Positions 15,611 to 24,596 of a stretch of 60,844 nt of DNA are shown in pieces. A model generated the notes under the pieces. That model was given only the letters and a program-made list of their open reading frames with translations. It did not search any database and was not told the DNA's origin. The DNA is taken from contig NZ_KK037166.1 in the NCBI RefSeq assembly GCF_000568255.1, positions 2,031,559 through 2,092,402 on the forward strand. Reading direction: 5' to 3'. The position numbers and the translations under genes are program-made. How positions within the stretch are numbered: position 1 is the stretch's first letter; every line of letters begins with the position of its first letter. The stretch comes from Kutzneria sp. 744 (GTDB taxonomy: Bacteria; Actinomycetota; Actinomycetes; Mycobacteriales; Pseudonocardiaceae).

Positions 15611-17882
15611 TCACCTGAGGTCCAAGGCCGCGCGCACGATGCTGTCGGCGTCGAGACCGTGGTAGCGGTAGACGTCCTCCAGCGAGCCGGCCTGGCCGAA
15701 CCGTGTGACGCCGAGCGAGATCGACGCCACCCGGTTCACGGTGGCCAGGAAGGCGAGCGTGTGCGGGTGACCGTCCAGCACGGTCACCAGCGGCGTCGGC
15801 CGCAGCACCTGGTCCAGGATCCAGGACGGGCCGTCGGCGAGACCCTGCCTCGCCTGCTGGGCCTGGAACAGCAGGCCGGGGCTGGTCACGCAGACGACGT
15901 CGGCCTCGATGCCCACCTGGTCGAGCCGCTCGGCGGCCTGGAGCGCCTCGGGCACGACCGCGCCCATCGCGGCGATGGTGATGGCCGGGTTCTCCTTGCG
16001 GCGCAAGGAGTACGCGCCCGCCACGACCTGGCGACGGCGACGCTCGCGTGCGGCCGGATCCGTGGACACGTCGGCCAGCGACTGGTCGACCGGTCGGGTC
16101 GACAGCCGTAGGTAGGCCGAGGTGCCGTCCGGCTTGCCCAGCCGGGCCAGGCTGGCCAGCAGCGTCCACTCGACGTCGATGGCGAACGCCGGCTCGTAGG
16201 TGACGCAGCCGGGCTGCTCCAGTCCGATGGAGGGCGTCGTGATGGACTGGTGCGCGCCGCCTTCCGGGCGCCAGCGTGACCCCGGACGGCGTGCCGACCA
16301 GAATTGACTGTCCGCCGGCGTAGATGCCGAACGACCACGGTTCCAGGGCGCGCGAGACGAAGGGGTCGTAGAGCACGCCGATCGGCAGCAGCGGCTCGCC
16401 CCAGCGACTCCAGGTGGCGCCCAGCTCCCCGATCAGCCCGACCAGGTTGGTCTCGGCGATGCCGAGTTCGATGTGTTGTCCCCCAGGGCTTTCCCTCCAG
16501 TGCAGGATCGTGTCGGCGTCGTCGGCGAACCAGTCGACGCGCTCGTCGGGCGACCACACGCCGACCTTGTTCACCCAGCCGCCGAGATTGGTGCTGGAAC
16601 TGACGTCGGGGCTGACCGTGACCACCCGCCGGGCCGCGTCCGGCGCGCGGCGGGTGAGATCGAGCAGCGTTCGGCCGAGCGCTGCTTGAGTCGTGGTCGT
16701 GCCCTGCTGAACCCGGCCGAAGTCGAGCGGGATCGATGGCGGTTGCGCGGTCGCGACGCTCTTGCGCCGCAGGCGGTTCGCCGTGTCCTCGCACAGGACG
16801 GCCGCATCGGAGCCGACCGGGAACGCCTGCCAGGGGTCGTCGACGTCCCTCCCAAGACGTCGCGCCAGCTCGGCCAGCTGCTCGGTGGTCAGCAGTGATG
16901 AGTGGTTCTGCGGGTGCCCTTGTGTGGGCAACCCGTTGCCCTTCACAGTGTACGCCAAGATCACCGTCGGCCGGGTGTCCTCGATCTGCTCGAAGGCCTC
17001 GTCCAGCGCGGCCAGGTCGTGTCCACCGAGATTGCGGACGGCCGCCACCAGGGTGCCGTCGTCCACATCGGACACCAGCTCGGCGATGGCCGGATCCCCT
17101 GCGGGCAAACGATCCCGCAACTGCGCGGCGTCGCAGCGGAGCAGTCGCTGGTACTCGGGATTGGGCATGGTGTCGATGCGCTCGCGTAGCGCCGGGCCAC
17201 CCGGTCGGGTGAACAATTCCTCCAGCAGCCGCCCGTACTTGAGGGTGATCACCTGCCAGCCGGCCCCGGCGAACATGGCGTGCAGCCGGTCGGCGGCGAT
17301 CTGCGGCACGACCCGGTCCAGCGACTGTCGGTTCAGGTCGACTATCCACACGATCTCGCCGAGTTCGGCCACCGACGGGTCGAGCACCGCCTCCCAGACC
17401 GCACCCTCGTCCAGCTCGGCGTCGCCCAGCAGCGAGTACTGGCGGCCGCTGCCGGCGCCCACGTAGCGGCGGGCGATCGCGCCCCAGATCGGTGCGGTGG
17501 CCCCGATTCCCACCGATCCGGTCGAGTAGTCGACGGGGTCGGGGTCCTTGGAGCGGCTCGGGTAGCTCTGCAGGCCACCGAAGGCGCGCAGGGTCGTCAG
17601 ATACGACTCGTCGAGCTCCCCCAGCAGGTAGTTGATCGCGTGCAGCACGGGCGAGGCGTGCGGCTTGACCGAGACCCGGTCCTGCGGCCGCAGGTGCCGG
17701 AACCACAGCGACGTCATGATCGACACCATCGAGGCGCTGGACGCCTGGTGCCCGCCGACCTTGAGGCCGGAGGTGTTGGGGCGCACCAGGTTCGCGTGGT
17801 GGATGACGGCCGTGGACAGCCACAGCACCCGCCGCTCGATCTCGATCAGCACCGCCAGCGCGGCCGGGCTCGGCCTGGTCAT
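15611..17882 (-). CDS. Thiamine-diphosphate enzyme, homodimeric PDH E1/transketolase-like, with a one-base frameshift
   Basis: A 757-residue ThDP enzyme when repaired. The N-terminal part resembles AceE-type E1 and transketolases: GGHQASSASM, VKPHASPVLHAI, and the ThDP motif G153-D154...N184 (LLGDAELDEG to DLNRQS). The central pyrimidine domain has HIELGIAETNLVGLIGELG; the C-terminal domain ends SIVRAALDLR. The frame breaks after SGVTLAP at about 16267: one extra C in GCGCCCGGAAGG; with CCGG the protein continues EGGAHQSIT. This is either a consensus error or a recent mutation. ATG 17882 has GGAGGTGG upstream. The Lrp regulator is divergent, so 2-oxo acid or amino-acid-linked metabolism is likely; the exact substrate is unknown. 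Confidence 0.8.
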
Positions 17883-17952
17883 CTCGCCACCTCCATGCGT
17901 GCACAACGTCCTGAAATGACAACACCGACGCTCACTACGCACAATGCGAGTA

Positions 17953-17983
17953 GGTTGGATTGAGCAGATCGCACAATCCGACC
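17953..17983. promoter_or_regulatory. Candidate Lrp operator
   Basis: Inverted repeat GGTTGGATTG (17953-17962), 11-bp spacer, CAATCCGACC (17974-17983), nine of ten pairs matching, midway between the divergent E1-like gene (17882) and the Lrp gene (18012). Its position fits a site through which the regulator controls both genes. Confidence 0.6.
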
Positions 17984-18011
17984 GAGCATCAGACCGGCGA
18001 AAGCGAGCAGA

Positions 18012-18488
18012 GTGCGCAACGACGACCGCTTCGACCAGACCGACCTCCGCCTGCTGCAAGCGCTGGCCGAGCAGCCGCGGGCCACCGCCGTGGCGCTGGC
18101 CGAGCAGACCGGGCTGTCCCGCAACACCGTGCAGGCGCGGCTGCTGCGGCTGGAGCAGCCGGGCGTGCTGGACACGTTCGAACACCGCATTCCGCCCCGC
18201 GCGCTGGGCTATCCGCTGACGGCGTTCGTGATGATGGTCGTGACGCAGCAGCGCCTCGACGAGGTCGCCGACGCGCTGGCCGACGTGCCGGAGGTGCTCC
18301 AGGTGCACGGCATCAGCGGCCAGCCCGACCTGTTCGTGCACGTCGTCGCCCAGGACGGCGACGACCTGTACCGCATCGCCGGCCTGATGCTGGCCATCCC
18401 CGGGGTGGAGCGGACCAGCACGGCGCTGGTGATGCGGGAGCTGGTCGGCTACCGGATCAGCCCTTTGCTGGAGCGGCGCTCACGCTAG
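18012..18488 (+). CDS. Lrp/AsnC-family regulator
   Basis: A 158-residue feast/famine regulator. The N-terminal helix-turn-helix (about 8-60) reads DLRLLQALAEQPRATAVALA with recognition helix LSRNTVQARLLRLE; the C-terminal RAM domain has DVPEVLQVHGISGQPDLFVH and IPGVERTSTALVMRE. GTG 18012. It is divergent from the E1-like gene and shares an inverted repeat with it, so it probably regulates that gene in response to an amino acid or oxo acid. Its stop overlaps the end of the convergent DUF4436 gene by nine bases. Confidence 0.9.
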   Translation: MRNDDRFDQTDLRLLQALAEQPRATAVALAEQTGLSRNTVQARLLRLEQPGVLDTFEHRIPPRALGYPLTAFVMMVVTQQRLDEVADALADVPEVLQVHGISGQPDLFVHVVAQDGDDLYRIAGLMLAIPGVERTSTALVMRELVGYRISPLLERRSR

Positions 18489-19307
18489 GCGCGCCCGCCG
18501 GATGCCGTGCACCGTCACGTAAACCAGGGCGGCAGTGGTCAGCAACTCGGCCCAGAAGAAGGCGCCGTAGTCGATCAGCCCGCCGATCGGCGGCGAGCCG
18601 GGGGCGGCGTTGCGGAAGCCGACCAGGGCGAACAGGGTGGCGGCCATCCAGCCCATCGCCGGCCACACCAGCCCCATGCCCTTGGACACGATGGTCAGCG
18701 CCGCGCCCAGCACCGACAGCGCGAGCGCCCACATGGCGATCATCAGGAACCAGGCCAGCACCAGGGAACTGAACGTTCGGCCGGCCGCGACGTTGGCCTT
18801 CAGCACGCCGGAACGCCACTCGGCGTCGGTCGCCGCGGCCGTGAACAGCGCGTCATAGCCCCGAAACCGCAGCGACACCGGCACGTTCTGGTCGCCGGCC
18901 GTGACGTAGAAGCCGATCGCGGCGGAGTAGCTGTCGAACGGGTAGGAGGACACCAGGCCGTCGTCGACACCGATCCGCACGTCCTGCAACGACACCCGGT
19001 CATGGGCCTTGAACCGCAGCGTGCCGCTGGTCAGCGAGCTGGTGTCGACCTCGATGTCCCGCACCGGCACCGCGTCGAAGCCGTCGGCCAGGTTGCCGTG
19101 CATGACCGGGATGATCCGCAGATCCAGCTCGCGGCCGGTGACGTCGACCCGTTGCAGCGTCACGTCGAGCTCGACCCGGTTGGCGTCGTCGCTGCCGACG
19201 ACGTAGTCGGTCTGGCGATTGCTGCTGTCGATCTGGAAGCCGATGATGCCGCCCGCGGCGAGCACCGCGATCACCACGCCCACGGCGACGATCCGTACCG
19301 TCCTCAC
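18480..19307 (-). CDS. DUF4436 membrane protein
   Basis: A 275-residue membrane protein with one N-terminal helix (about 5-25), a large extracytoplasmic beta-rich domain (about 26-190; the segment LVSSYPFDSYSAAIGFYV is typical) and three closely spaced C-terminal helices (about 190-265). This layout matches DUF4436. Function unknown. It is 43 bases downstream of the alpha/beta hydrolase gene on the same strand and may end that operon. Confidence 0.82.
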   Translation of the reverse strand: MRTVRIVAVGVVIAVLAAGGIIGFQIDSSNRQTDYVVGSDDANRVELDVTLQRVDVTGRELDLRIIPVMHGNLADGFDAVPVRDIEVDTSSLTSGTLRFKAHDRVSLQDVRIGVDDGLVSSYPFDSYSAAIGFYVTAGDQNVPVSLRFRGYDALFTAAATDAEWRSGVLKANVAAGRTFSSLVLAWFLMIAMWALALSVLGAALTIVSKGMGLVWPAMGWMAATLFALVGFRNAAPGSPPIGGLIDYGAFFWAELLTTAALVYVTVHGIRRARLA

Positions 19308-19350
19308 CCGCCGTCACGCTAGGCCAGACGGCCGACCGTGGCACGGTGAT

Positions 19351-20010
19351 TCACCTGTTGGTGTCGGCCAGGAACTGCTCGACGACGGCCGCGAACTCGT
19401 CCGGCCTGCTCTGGTGCACGAGATGCCCGGCGTCGATCGTCACGAGCGTGGCGGCCGGCATCAGGTCGGCCATGGTGGCGATAGCGGCCTGCGGGAGGTG
19501 GCTTTGCTCGCCGCCCGCGACGACGAGCGTCGGCGTGGGGATGCCGGCCAGCCGCTGCGGCCAGTCGGGATCGGGATCGTTCAGCTCGGCGATGATCAGC
19601 GGCCGCAACGCCCAGTCGTAGTCCAGCTCGCCCTCGGGACGCGGGGCCAGCCGCAGGTCCAGCGGAACCGGCGGCGGGACCTCCTCCAGCACCATCGCGG
19701 CCAGCCGCTCCGGGTGCTTCTCGGCGTAGCGGTACGCGGCGACACCGCCCATGGAATGCCCGACGAGCACGGCCCGCTCGACACCGAACTGGTCGAGCAG
19801 GCCGTGCAGGTCATCGGCGAACAGATCGAACGAGTAGGCGTCGGCGCGCGGGCTCCGGCCGTGACCACGCTGGTCCGGCGCGATGACGTGCCAGCGGTCG
19901 GCGAACCTCGCGGCGAACTCCGACCAGGTGCCGCCGTTGGCCGACGCGCCGTGCAGCAGGACCATGGCCGGCGCGTCGGGCGAACCCCAGGTGCGAGTGA
20001 ACAGTTCCAC
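19351..20010 (-). CDS. Alpha/beta hydrolase
   Basis: A 219-residue cytosolic alpha/beta-fold hydrolase: oxyanion motif LLHGASANGG (18-27), DQRGHGRS, nucleophile S86 in GHSMGG, and the C-terminal histidine in IDAGHLVHQ. It resembles small esterases and peroxidase-type hydrolases; the substrate cannot be assigned. ATG 20010 is 18 bases after the stop of the secreted lipase gene, so the two are probably co-transcribed. Confidence 0.85.
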   Translation of the reverse strand: MELFTRTWGSPDAPAMVLLHGASANGGTWSEFAARFADRWHVIAPDQRGHGRSPRADAYSFDLFADDLHGLLDQFGVERAVLVGHSMGGVAAYRYAEKHPERLAAMVLEEVPPPVPLDLRLAPRPEGELDYDWALRPLIIAELNDPDPDWPQRLAGIPTPTLVVAGGEQSHLPQAAIATMADLMPAATLVTIDAGHLVHQSRPDEFAAVVEQFLADTNR

Positions 20011-20028
20011 CCGACCTGCCTATCACGA

Positions 20029-21231
20029 TCAGCAGTTGGGGGTGGCGGCCCGGCCGGCGAAGCGATCGCCGAGCCAGTTCAGGGCGGCGGTGCCGTAGAC
20101 GCTGACCGCGACGATGTGCCCGGCGAGCGGAACCGGTTGCCACTGCACGGAAGCACCGAGCGCACAGAGGCGGTCGCGGAGCTCCTCCCCCACCTGGAAC
20201 GGAATCAGCTCGTCGAGGGTGCCGTGGTAGAGCAGCACGGGCGCGGCCGGCTTGTGCGCGCCGAGGCGGTTCTCGGCGAGCCGGGCCTGCCACCGCGGAT
20301 CCTTGATCATCCCGGGCGTGGTGGTGAGATTGTCCAGGCGGTCGAAGGGATCCGCGAGCGCGAGTTCGACTATGCAGGAGGTCTCGACCTTCTGCACCAC
20401 CGTGCGCCCCTTGGCGTTCAGGGCATCGGCGAACGGCAGCTCGGGATACGCCGCCGCGTAGCCGACGGCAGCGCCGGCGACGAGGCTGAAGCCGGCGTTG
20501 CCGTCGTTGTAGGCGGCCACTTCGGTGAGATCGGCCGGGACGCCGCCCTCGGCGATACCGACGACGCGCACGTCCGGGGCGTAGGTCGGCTGCGACTCCC
20601 CCGCTGCCGCGGCGGCCTGACCTCCTTGGGAGTAGCCGAAAACGCCGACCGGCGCATCGGCGCTGAGGCCGGCGCCGTCGACCTTGCTCGCGGCCCGGGC
20701 GACGTCGAGCAGGGCGTGGCCCTCGGCATTGGCGACGGCATAGGTGTGAGTCCCTGGCGTGCCAAGGCCTTCGTAGTCGGTGAGCGCGACGGCGTACCCC
20801 TTGAGCATCGCCTGCGCGAGGAAGGCGATCTCCACCTCGGTGCCGGTACGGAGGTGATACGACGGCGCGCAGTCGTCGCCGAGCCCCTGCGTACCCATGG
20901 CGTACGCGATAACCGGGCGGGGACCGGGGCCGGTCCATGGGATCGGCGGCACCAGCACCATGCCCGAGACGGCGTTGGCCGTGCCGGTGGCGGAGGTGGA
21001 GCGGTAGAGCACCAGCCAGGTCTGGACCGGGGCCTTGAACACGCGGAACGGCTCCGGGTACCAGTCGACCCGACGCTGGCGGATCAGGTCGCCGGCCGCG
21101 CCGGGCAGGGCCGTCGGCGGTGTGTAGAAGGGGTCCTGGGCGGGCGCCGGCGGGCGGGGATCGGCCTGCGCGACGGCCGGAGCCGTCACCAGGGCCAGGG
21201 CCAGCAGCGGCACGAGCACTCGGCGAAGCAT
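20029..21231 (-). CDS. Secreted lipase (secretory LIP family)
   Basis: A 400-residue secreted esterase/lipase of the fungal-type secretory lipase family that is common in actinobacteria. Residues 1-23 are a signal peptide (LLALALVTAPAVAQA). Catalytic elements: nucleophile in GYSQGG, the Asp in LYHGTLDELIP and the His in PLAGHIVAV. Two or more cysteines (DDCAPSY, TSCIVE, the C-terminal Cys) suggest disulfides. It is divergent from a TetR gene, with a 20-bp palindrome and extra GGTAATC copies between them, so TetR control is likely. The alpha/beta hydrolase follows. Confidence 0.9.
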   Translation of the reverse strand: MLRRVLVPLLALALVTAPAVAQADPRPPAPAQDPFYTPPTALPGAAGDLIRQRRVDWYPEPFRVFKAPVQTWLVLYRSTSATGTANAVSGMVLVPPIPWTGPGPRPVIAYAMGTQGLGDDCAPSYHLRTGTEVEIAFLAQAMLKGYAVALTDYEGLGTPGTHTYAVANAEGHALLDVARAASKVDGAGLSADAPVGVFGYSQGGQAAAAAGESQPTYAPDVRVVGIAEGGVPADLTEVAAYNDGNAGFSLVAGAAVGYAAAYPELPFADALNAKGRTVVQKVETSCIVELALADPFDRLDNLTTTPGMIKDPRWQARLAENRLGAHKPAAPVLLYHGTLDELIPFQVGEELRDRLCALGASVQWQPVPLAGHIVAVSVYGTAALNWLGDRFAGRAATPNC

Positions 21232-21292
21232 CGTTGCCTCCGAGCTGAAGTGGTAATCAGGATTTTCACAAGGTAGGGCCGTCTCGGGTAAT

Positions 21293-21312
21293 CTGGCAAT
21301 CCCGATTACCAG
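21293..21312. promoter_or_regulatory. Candidate TetR operator
   Basis: The 20-bp near-palindrome ctggcaatcccgattaccag lies between the divergent lipase and TetR genes. GGTAATC recurs at 21252 and 21287, so two overlapping sites are possible. Its location suits repression of both genes. Confidence 0.65.
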
Positions 21313-21364
21313 TTTTTGTCACACGGGTGAGGAGTCGGCCATCGCCAAGCGCGCCTACGCGGGA

Positions 21365-21958
21365 GTGGCCTCCGAGCAGCGCCGGGCCGAACGCCGGCAG
21401 CGGCTGCTGGAGGCGGCCCTCGGGCTGTTCACCACGGTCGGCTACCGGCAGACCAAGATCGTCCAGATCTGCGCCGACGCCGGCGTGTCCACCCGCAACT
21501 TCTACGAGGAGTTCACCGGCAAGGAGCAGGTGCTGCTGACCCTGCACGACCTGATCAACTCCGTCGCCCTCGACCGGGTCCGCGCCGCGCTGCAGACCCT
21601 GGAATCCGACGACGTCGTCACGCGGATCTCCCTGCTGCTGGACGCCTTCGTCGCCAGCGTCACCGCCGATCCCCGGCTGCCGCGGCTGAACTACGTCGAG
21701 GCCGTCGGCGTCAGCGAGGAGCTGGAGCGGCAGCACCAGCAGTGGGTCACCCGCTGGGCCGACTTCATCGAGGCCGAGGCCCGGCACGCCGCCGCCCACG
21801 GCGTCGCCCCCGAGCGGGACTACCGGCTCACCGCCATCGGCCTGGTCGGCGCCATCACCGGGCTGCTGCGGGAGTGGCAGGCGCACCGGCCGCCGTGGCC
21901 GGTGGCCGACATCGCCGCCGAGATCCGGGGTCTAATGCTGGCCGCGATCCTGCGCTGA
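21365..21958 (+). CDS. TetR-family regulator
   Basis: A 197-residue (or 205-residue) repressor. HTH region: RQRLLEAALGLFTTVGYRQT, recognition helix VSTRNFYEEFTGKEQ; the rest is a helical ligand-binding domain. GTG 21365 is the first standard start. Eight codons upstream, at 21341, an in-frame ATC has GGAG at an ideal six-base spacing (IAKRAYAG), whereas GTG 21365 has only a GGGA run directly next to it. Initiation at AUC is therefore a real possibility. It is divergent from the secreted lipase gene and probably represses it through the palindrome at 21293-21312. Confidence 0.88.
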   Translation: MASEQRRAERRQRLLEAALGLFTTVGYRQTKIVQICADAGVSTRNFYEEFTGKEQVLLTLHDLINSVALDRVRAALQTLESDDVVTRISLLLDAFVASVTADPRLPRLNYVEAVGVSEELERQHQQWVTRWADFIEAEARHAAAHGVAPERDYRLTAIGLVGAITGLLREWQAHRPPWPVADIAAEIRGLMLAAILR

Positions 21959-22190
21959 TCCACTGCGTTCGATCATGGCCACCAGCATCGAGACGAGCTC
22001 CTCGGCCGTGACATGCCACTTGTCGGCGGACAGGTGCCCGCCGGCTTCCATGTCCGTGATCCGGTGCGCGCTGGTCAGCAGCAGCGCCGCGAAGCGATCG
22101 GCGTCCCGGGCGCCGACGAGATCGGTGACGATGGCCAGGAACTCGTCCTGGGCGCGATCGGCGGCGCGAGTCGCCGCGTCGACGGCGGTC
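21932..22190 (-). pseudogene. TetR-type regulator, C-terminal remnant
   Basis: About 80 codons resembling a TetR ligand-binding domain (AQDEFLAIVTDLVG, RFAALLLTSAHRI, KWHVTAEELVSMLVAM) end at 21932. No helix-turn-helix precedes it; the frame instead runs back into sequence antisense to an SDR tail. I read it as the surviving 3' end of a TetR gene whose promoter-proximal part was deleted. It overlaps the 3' end of the intact TetR gene by 27 bases. Confidence 0.6.
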
Positions 22191-22199
22191 GGGTCGCCG

Positions 22200-22376
22200 G
22201 CCGGCACCGCCGCGGAAGCCCCGCGCGTGATCGCCAAGGCCGTGACCGCCGGAAGACCCCGCACCCGCTACACCATCGGTCGCGACGCGGCCCTGATCAC
22301 CCGCCTGGCCCGGATGCTGCCGGACCGGATGCTCGACCGTGTCCTCGCGGCCGGCCTCCGGCCGCACTACGCCTGA
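22200..22376 (+). pseudogene. Short-chain dehydrogenase, C-terminal remnant
   Basis: About 50 codons matching the C-terminus of SDR oxidoreductases (APRVIAKAVTAGRPRTRYTI, then ARMLPDRMLDRVL) end with TGA at 22374-22376. No Rossmann motif, catalytic Tyr-Lys or start lies upstream; the frame begins directly against the TetR remnant. The pair looks like a divergent TetR/SDR couple fused by one deletion that removed both 5' halves. Confidence 0.65.
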
Positions 22377-22933
22377 AGCGCTACCGCGCGGACCAGCCGC
22401 CGGCAGCGGTACACGCGGTCGAACTGGGCGCGCAGGTCGTTCTCGCCGGCCCCATCGGCGTGCAGGAACGCCCCGGCGACGGCGAGTCCCCCGATGGTCT
22501 GGGTGACTTCGTCCCCAGTGGCGTGAACGTGGATGTAGTACTCACTCTCGACGAAACCCTGGGCGGCATACCACCGCAGCGCGGATTTGTCCTCACGCGT
22601 CCAGGCATCCAGGTCGGTGGCGCCAAGCTCACGCAGCCGGGGCAACGCGTGGTCGAGCAGGCCGGTCGCGATGCCCTGGGCCTGGTGGTCGGGGTGGACG
22701 GCGATCGTCTCGATGGTGGCGAGGTCGTCCCGCACCGCCACGTCCAGCACGCCCACCACGATCCCGCCGTCCACGGCGACCAGTTCGACGGACGGACAGT
22801 CGTAGCGGGGCTTGGCCACCAGCACGTCGTCGTAGTAACACGAGTGCAGGAAGCTCAACACCCGGCACCGCAGCCAGAGTTCCTCGTCACGCGGGTCATA
22901 AGCCCGGATCCCCCATGTCCCCACCCGAGGCAT
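22367..22933 (-). CDS. GNAT-family N-acetyltransferase
   Basis: A 188-residue acetyltransferase. The acetyl-CoA motif A is IETIAVHPDHQAQGIATGLL (the Q/R-x-x-G-x-G/A pattern), followed by DLDAWTREDKSALRWYAAQG, typical of motif B. A C-terminal extension of about 40 residues is present. ATG 22933 gives the usual start (MPRVGTWGIRAYDP). The acceptor is unknown. Its end overlaps the SDR remnant by ten bases. Confidence 0.87.
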   Translation of the reverse strand: MPRVGTWGIRAYDPRDEELWLRCRVLSFLHSCYYDDVLVAKPRYDCPSVELVAVDGGIVVGVLDVAVRDDLATIETIAVHPDHQAQGIATGLLDHALPRLRELGATDLDAWTREDKSALRWYAAQGFVESEYYIHVHATGDEVTQTIGGLAVAGAFLHADGAGENDLRAQFDRVYRCRRLVRAVALQA

Positions 22934-22993
22934 GGTGCCCGCGCCAACCACCTGGCCGCCAACGAATTCCGGGCGTGGGGCAGGGTTGGAGCC

Positions 22994-23854
22994 ATGGACG
23001 AAGCCTTCGTGCGCGACCTGCTCCGAGACCAGCACCCGGATCTGGCCGGCCTGCCGCTGCGGCCGGTGCCCGGCGGCTGGGGCAACCAGATGTGGCGGCT
23101 GGGCGACGACCTGGCCGTCCGCATGCCCCGCCAGGAGGGGGCGTCGGAGCTGCTGCGCATGGAACACCGCTGGCTGCCGCAGTTGGCCCCGACGTTGCCG
23201 CTGCCGGTATCGGTGCCGGTCCGGGTGGGCGAGCCGTCGGAGCGCTTCCCGAAGACGTGGACGATCAACGCCTGGGTGCACGGCGAGCCCGCCGACCGGG
23301 CGGACCTCAGCGCCGATGCGGCGGAGGGGCTGGCGGAGTTCCTGCTAGCCCTGCACCAACCGGCCCCGGCCGACGCGCCGATCGACGTCGACCGGGTGGC
23401 GCTGACGCCGCATCCCAAGGTGCCGGCGGAACTCCGCGCCGACTACCAGCGGGCCCTGGACGCCCCGACCTGGGCGGGACCGCCGGTGTGGCGGCACGCG
23501 GATCTGCACCCGGCCAACGTGGTCGCGCGCGACGGCGTCCTGTCGGGAGTGATCGACTGGGGTTCGCTGTCGGGCGGCGATCCGGCGATCGACCTGGCCT
23601 CGGCCTGGGTGCTGCTGCCGGACACCGACCGGTTCTTCGACGCCTACCGGCCCGACGAGGCCACGGTCCTGCGGGCCAAGGGCTGGGCCATCGGGAGGGC
23701 GTTGTTCCTCGTGGACATCGGCGAACTGTGGGAACAGGGCCGTCCCGGCGGCCAACCCGGATGGGGCGCCCGGGGACAGGAAGTGTTGCAGCGGCTCATG
23801 AAGCCGACAACGTGGACCGCCGGCGCCAGGCCCAGCGGAGCAGGCCGACGCTGA
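22994..23854 (+). CDS. Aminoglycoside phosphotransferase (APH) family kinase
   Basis: A 286-residue APH/choline-kinase fold protein. The Brenner motif is complete (H168-x-D170-x4-N175 in HADLHPANVV), the metal-binding Asp is D188 in VIDWGSLSGGDP, and GGWGNQMWRLGDDLAVRMP gives the P-loop and ATP lysine region (Arg in place of the usual Lys). It resembles streptomycin- or macrolide-type kinases in length, but the family also phosphorylates many small molecules, so resistance is not proven. ATG 22994. Its 3' end overlaps the convergent membrane-protein gene by 59 bases. Confidence 0.86.
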   Translation: MDEAFVRDLLRDQHPDLAGLPLRPVPGGWGNQMWRLGDDLAVRMPRQEGASELLRMEHRWLPQLAPTLPLPVSVPVRVGEPSERFPKTWTINAWVHGEPADRADLSADAAEGLAEFLLALHQPAPADAPIDVDRVALTPHPKVPAELRADYQRALDAPTWAGPPVWRHADLHPANVVARDGVLSGVIDWGSLSGGDPAIDLASAWVLLPDTDRFFDAYRPDEATVLRAKGWAIGRALFLVDIGELWEQGRPGGQPGWGARGQEVLQRLMKPTTWTAGARPSGAGRR

Positions 23855-24233
23855 CGACCAGGGTCGTCAGGTTGATGCCCAGCTCCAGGACCCCGGCCCC
23901 GCCGGGCAGCCACCAGATGCCGTTCTCGATGTCGTACAGGGAATCGATGCACAGCAGGTAGACGCCGACTCCGCCGCCGGCCAGCAGCCAGAACAGCGCG
24001 GCCGGGCGGCGGGCCAGCAGCGAGAACATGGCGCCCAGCAGGCAGACCAGCAGCCAGGTGTCGGCCAACGGGAAGGAGTTCTCGAACTCGACGTAGCCGG
24101 GCCGGGCCTCGCTGGCCACCACGTCCCGCGCGAAGATCCACAGCAGCATGTAGGAGACGGTGATCAGGGCCGACAGCACCAGGACCACGACGATGCGGCG
24201 GCGGCTTGCCTCGGTGATCTCCATGTGGGGCAT
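23796..24233 (-). CDS. Small integral membrane protein, unknown function
   Basis: A 145-residue protein with about four hydrophobic helices (roughly 13-32, 55-72, 78-95 and 110-132) and a basic C-terminus (WAWRRRS). A short acidic loop, YVEFENSFPLADTW, sits between helices 1 and 2. No family is recognised with confidence. ATG 24233 (MPHMEITE) or ATG 24224 are both possible; neither has a clear ribosome site. It overlaps the convergent kinase gene and follows a small hypothetical gene by ten bases. Confidence 0.72.
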   Translation of the reverse strand: MPHMEITEASRRRIVVVLVLSALITVSYMLLWIFARDVVASEARPGYVEFENSFPLADTWLLVCLLGAMFSLLARRPAALFWLLAGGGVGVYLLCIDSLYDIENGIWWLPGGAGVLELGINLTTLVVSVGLLRWAWRRRSTLSAS

Positions 24234-24243
24234 TGTGGGCCAC

Positions 24244-24579
24244 TCACGAGCGAAAACCCACCCCTGCCCGGTCCAAGACCCGCAGCCACAGGTTGCGGTC
24301 GGCCTGGCCCGGCGACCAGCGGGTGAGCTGACTCCCGTTGTATCGCAACAGTTCCGACGGGAACGGCAGCAGCTTGGCGTGCACCATGTCCACTGTGGTC
24401 CGTTCGGTCTCCCGACCGGGTCGGTCCAAAGTGGACACATCCGAAGGTCGGCGGCGCAGCCCGTTGAGCACGCCCAGCGTCGCCCCGGACCGCAGCAGCG
24501 CGCCGAACAGGTACTGGCGCGCTGCCCTTTCCTTCCCCAGCAAAGGAATCGTCAACTCATAAATCTGCGGCTCATGCAT
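24244..24579 (-). CDS. Hypothetical protein
   Basis: A 111-residue frame beginning MHEPQIYELTIPLLGKERAA, soluble, with a C-terminal part (KLLPFPSELLRYNGSQLTRW) that reads like real protein. It fits snugly between the methyltransferase gene (18 bases upstream) and the membrane-protein gene (10 bases downstream) on the same strand. No domain is recognised. Confidence 0.5.
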   Translation of the reverse strand: MHEPQIYELTIPLLGKERAARQYLFGALLRSGATLGVLNGLRRRPSDVSTLDRPGRETERTTVDMVHAKLLPFPSELLRYNGSQLTRWSPGQADRNLWLRVLDRAGVGFRS

Positions 24580-24596
24580 GGCCAGCTGATGGCCCC

